Shown: positions 62,201 through 64,000 of the stretch, one piece after another
Position numbering within the stretch: position 1 is the first letter of the stretch
Layout of the letters: each line of letters opens with the position of its first letter
Assembly (NCBI RefSeq): GCF_026262505.1
Contig: NC_067208.1
Coordinates: 4,969,962 to 5,033,961, forward strand
Reading direction: 5' to 3'
Length of the DNA: 64,000 bases
DNA from: Trichomonas vaginalis G3
Taxonomy: Eukaryota; Parabasalia; Trichomonadida; Trichomonadidae
Made by a program: the position numbers and the translations under genes
The notes under the pieces: model-generated
The model's database searches: none
Told to the model about the DNA's origin: nothing
What the model saw: the letters and a program-made list of their open reading frames with translations, nothing else

Positions 62201-64000
62201 AGAATATCGATCAGACAGCGAAGTTGAATCATACTCAACTGCATTAGTTATTTCCATGGCACAGAACAGGACAGAACTTTTAAGTTACGAAGTCTTTAAT
62301 TTCTTAATTCCCAAACTATTCAAAGAAGATCCAAGTTTAAGAGAAGCAGTTATGCAAACGATGCCAAATTTCATCGAACAATTAATTGTCAGAATTCCAA
62401 AGAAACAAAGAGTTCCTGTTTCCAAGATTACTCCTGAAAATTATGACGAAGCATTGTTCAAAGACAGATTTTTGAAAGGATTGAGTACAAAAGAACCATT
62501 ATTCCTTTCCGTTGAAGAATTATTAGATGTAGAAACAGTTCGTAAATATTTCCCTTCATCTGCAGAAGAAAGAGTTAAAATCCACAAATTATTTGTGCAA
62601 CAATTCATTGATTCTCCTGATGACATCGATCGCATTTGTTCTGCATTAGTTAATTCACAAGTACACCAAGAAGAATCATATTCCAAGATGAGAGTTCAGT
62701 TCTGGGTATCAATCATTAGATTACTTGGTCCTCCTTTTGTTTCAAGATTAATTACACAAATGGAGAAATTAACTGTATCAAATGCAAATGTCGCACAACA
62801 TGTCATTGCAGGAGAACTATTTTCTTCTGTTATGTTTGCATTGAAAGGTTGGAAATTTGCACGTATACAGCAGATTATTCCACAGTTGTTACCTTTCATT
62901 GCAAGAGTTGTAAGAGAAGGAGAAAGTGACTTCCAAAGTGTATGGTTTGTTTCTGTTGTTTGTGGTCTAAGTGATCACGATCCACAACGTTTTTTCTGGC
63001 TGTTTGATGAATTGTTATCTGTCATTCCTGAACATATTACACAAATAAGAGATGTGAAAACAGCATCTTTAGTTGTGGATATATTGATGGAATTCGCTTG
63101 GAGATCACCAGAACTCATCAAACCGATCATTGAAAAAGCTGTCAGACCAATGTTTGAAGAGAAAGCTCAACAATTTGAACAAATTAGAGAATGTTCAATT
63201 CGAGCGGTTTCGTCACTTTTTTCAACATTTTTCAATCTTTTTGACGAAGAAATTCCTCCTGAAGCACAAGAGCTATTTGATTTCATTTGCAAGGCAGGTG
63301 ATAACTTCCTCATCGCTTGGTTAACAGCTCAGTTCACAACACAAGCTCTTTCCAGTATAATTGTAAACAGATTGGCAATTAATAAAATTGCAGGATGGTT
63401 GGACATCGCGTTAGGAAAATCAGAAGATGAAGAGAAGAGAGCTCGTGGTTGTTTGTTGCATTTGATTCGATCTAATTGGCTTTGGACATGTTCTAAACGC
63501 CCATTGACAAAAGAATCAGCATTACCTGTCATCAAGAAAATCTACGAACAATTGTCAATGGACAAGAAAACATGGCAAGGCCAAGCAGTCATTTTGTTCT
63601 TGAACTACGCTTTCTACGAACAAAACCACTTCTTCTTCAGAGACAATGAGATCAAAATGATCACAGATAATGTTGTTCTTCCTGCTTTGGAATCAAGTAA
63701 TTTCGATGTCCAAGTTTCGGCTGCAGAAGCATTCACATATTTGCTGAAATCATCGAAATTCTTGAGACAGCATATCCCTGAATACCTCGACAAATACAGG
63801 AAATACATTTTCAAGGGAGAATCAACAGCCATCAAAATCGCAGGTGTCAAAGCTCTTTTCTCAATCATCCAGTCAACATTGCTGTTCTTGAATGTTCCTG
63901 ATTACATCACTGATGCATTTGAGACATTGTCTGAAGCACAACAGATCAATCAGATGTTGGAGCCACACATTTCACAAGGTTTCTCAGATTTCTGGTCTTG
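59271..64000 (+). CDS. PSME4: Proteasome activator BLM10/PA200 (PSME4) homologue, 3' end outside window
   Basis: 1576 codons visible, uninterrupted, starting MKVINGERAAAFARLLPDYI; animal PSME4 has about 1840 residues, so about 15 percent is missing on the right. The chain is a series of HEAT-like helical repeats. Family features seen: RPRTMKLSIKLPWRPLYLIV near residue 105-125; a block around 1180-1330 matching the conserved region after the PSME4 'AEIIAGLIRG.KHW' motif (VIAGELF, LKGWKFARIQQI, then HDPQRFFWLFDELL and WRSPELI); and later helices (FDVQVSAAEAFTYLLKSSKF). The protein caps 20S proteasomes, mainly in the nucleus, and stimulates peptide and acetyl-histone degradation. The C-terminal anchor motif cannot be checked here. 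The Maverick sits 125 bp before the start codon. Confidence 0.85.
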   Translation, partial: MKVINGERAAAFARLLPDYIRDSIPSEVIDWKEKIFTKLESAIEQDKPDEIDFWLSSLDIFTNSDLYTFTLQEVEKILLILFKFITTSDHWKLVSQACQSFVSIFRPRTMKLSIKLPWRPLYLIVQKLILSRSKTKHFQPPVSLFSNIIVLIRSCTYLFEDTAVQEMLDLWMPLFEPHHHSLVLGHCLICLFLPVNNDHQDLWFDKFFSLWPMFHAETWDYQWLSLFARQSDIESPKANWEPYLPFFFNTLANYLNVPISSLDTTSISINDYQIDMYRVFYLGITSYIELLPSFTYIIINLLTSSCKDSIRKHLETIIFLLEPYCSPMAISDDDPTPELTIFFLNSLVAQYIKRVSLERKNHVSLLHPLTQSDHDWFVNLLLPIIQMERFCADTQISYIKDFASLAPTIVIPVLIDTVYNLVQYEKLQISAIKTVISLIPVCIYFDQNKFELQDIILKFAEILNPMDVDQSLRMFSLFSVYVSCVGIREEDEEMNLLVTKKALDFIERLNDMDYETCGELTNNWIAVVCGSASPRFVEKVVKLFMDVVDRLSPLSISDIVRSISTNGINFFAPKAFEAKTVQEFAILRGIFTLDRGLVVENVDKILDCIKRGLDDQDKKIQRMATHIVKLIFISLLQTAPYTGQPNSFTTIENATIDWHIPSEAEIDCADKVCDHLTKWADEFLACTNDVNKQIIGITIISNMAKGLRFVISNWMFDTIIKDDSQIQPKMVHRDCPKLKRHWQYMLDKLSSFLELDQPEKIINFVLKILPMLLVPRDHVDIDTRDENAKIKSMKELLAVGVVTDVVTARFVRRRILQVYNFRNAVKITPYTKQIDAIIQKIATICTHPSPKIRCRCALFVQETSAIFPDHFGPFFETLISKCEGCLDDKNKLSGLAQSLCSCCQLVFTAVNFSTIAKAALLVCRPFSNDLPEDSVRSLRQFIIMTFEIVDLNEKRFIDKAFMTTRKNVIETAIKQYEEYRSDSEVESYSTALVISMAQNRTELLSYEVFNFLIPKLFKEDPSLREAVMQTMPNFIEQLIVRIPKKQRVPVSKITPENYDEALFKDRFLKGLSTKEPLFLSVEELLDVETVRKYFPSSAEERVKIHKLFVQQFIDSPDDIDRICSALVNSQVHQEESYSKMRVQFWVSIIRLLGPPFVSRLITQMEKLTVSNANVAQHVIAGELFSSVMFALKGWKFARIQQIIPQLLPFIARVVREGESDFQSVWFVSVVCGLSDHDPQRFFWLFDELLSVIPEHITQIRDVKTASLVVDILMEFAWRSPELIKPIIEKAVRPMFEEKAQQFEQIRECSIRAVSSLFSTFFNLFDEEIPPEAQELFDFICKAGDNFLIAWLTAQFTTQALSSIIVNRLAINKIAGWLDIALGKSEDEEKRARGCLLHLIRSNWLWTCSKRPLTKESALPVIKKIYEQLSMDKKTWQGQAVILFLNYAFYEQNHFFFRDNEIKMITDNVVLPALESSNFDVQVSAAEAFTYLLKSSKFLRQHIPEYLDKYRKYIFKGESTAIKIAGVKALFSIIQSTLLFLNVPDYITDAFETLSEAQQINQMLEPHISQGFSDFWS

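Overview
The window looks like nuclear DNA of a parabasalid protist, most probably Trichomonas vaginalis or a close relative. It is AT-rich, has no visible introns, and carries lineage-typical host genes: a multi-membrane-span class III cyclase, a giant coiled-coil protein and a saposin-like protein. It also contains one complete Maverick/Polinton element. The species call is inference from gene types; no rRNA or tRNA was seen.

Layout. Positions 1-9890 are a 23-bp satellite: about 8.4 kb in one orientation, a 350-bp spacer, then about 1.1 kb in the opposite orientation. From 9.9 to 15.4 kb no gene is supported; this stretch holds a 43-bp x 9 perfect minisatellite and inverted-repeat (MITE-like) structures. 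Host genes follow: a class III nucleotidyl cyclase (15411-20144 +), a ChAPs/TPR-like protein (20605-22347 -), a protein with two E2F-like winged helices (23162-23938 -), a two-domain saposin-like protein (25673-26200 +), a small inverted-repeat element with four 120-bp repeats (26.3-27.3 kb), and a 2271-residue coiled-coil protein (27496-34311 +). A proteasome activator BLM10/PSME4 gene starts at 59271 and runs off the right edge.

Positions 34828-59140 (24,313 bp) are a Maverick/Polinton, flanked by a 6-bp target duplication (tctcgc) and by inverted termini that begin with an A/T homopolymer and can fold into a hairpin. Its left part (34.9-45.6 kb, mostly + strand) holds decayed genes: a long basic/Q-rich protein, a double-jelly-roll-like major capsid protein, a probable second virion protein, an SF3 helicase, an HNH endonuclease and an A32/FtsK-like packaging ATPase. 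A decayed KilA-N gene follows. The right part (47-58.7 kb, mostly - strand) is largely open: protein-primed type B DNA polymerase, HNH endonuclease, retroviral-type integrase, two related ~285-residue proteins, amphipathic MG-start small proteins, a phage tail-collar/fibre-like protein (one frameshift), a D12-class adenine methyltransferase and several small unknown genes. Together these are the parts of a virus-like transposon: replication (polymerase, helicase), integration, packaging and capsid, plus accessory methylation, nuclease and adhesin-like functions. Most element genes share an ATTTTTA-type motif just upstream of the start codon.

The most notable items are the covarying hairpin in the termini, the phage-type tail-fibre protein in a eukaryotic element, the shared upstream motif, the contrast between a decayed left half and an open right half, and a 1.66-kb cassette bounded by perfect 27-bp inverted repeats inside the Maverick.
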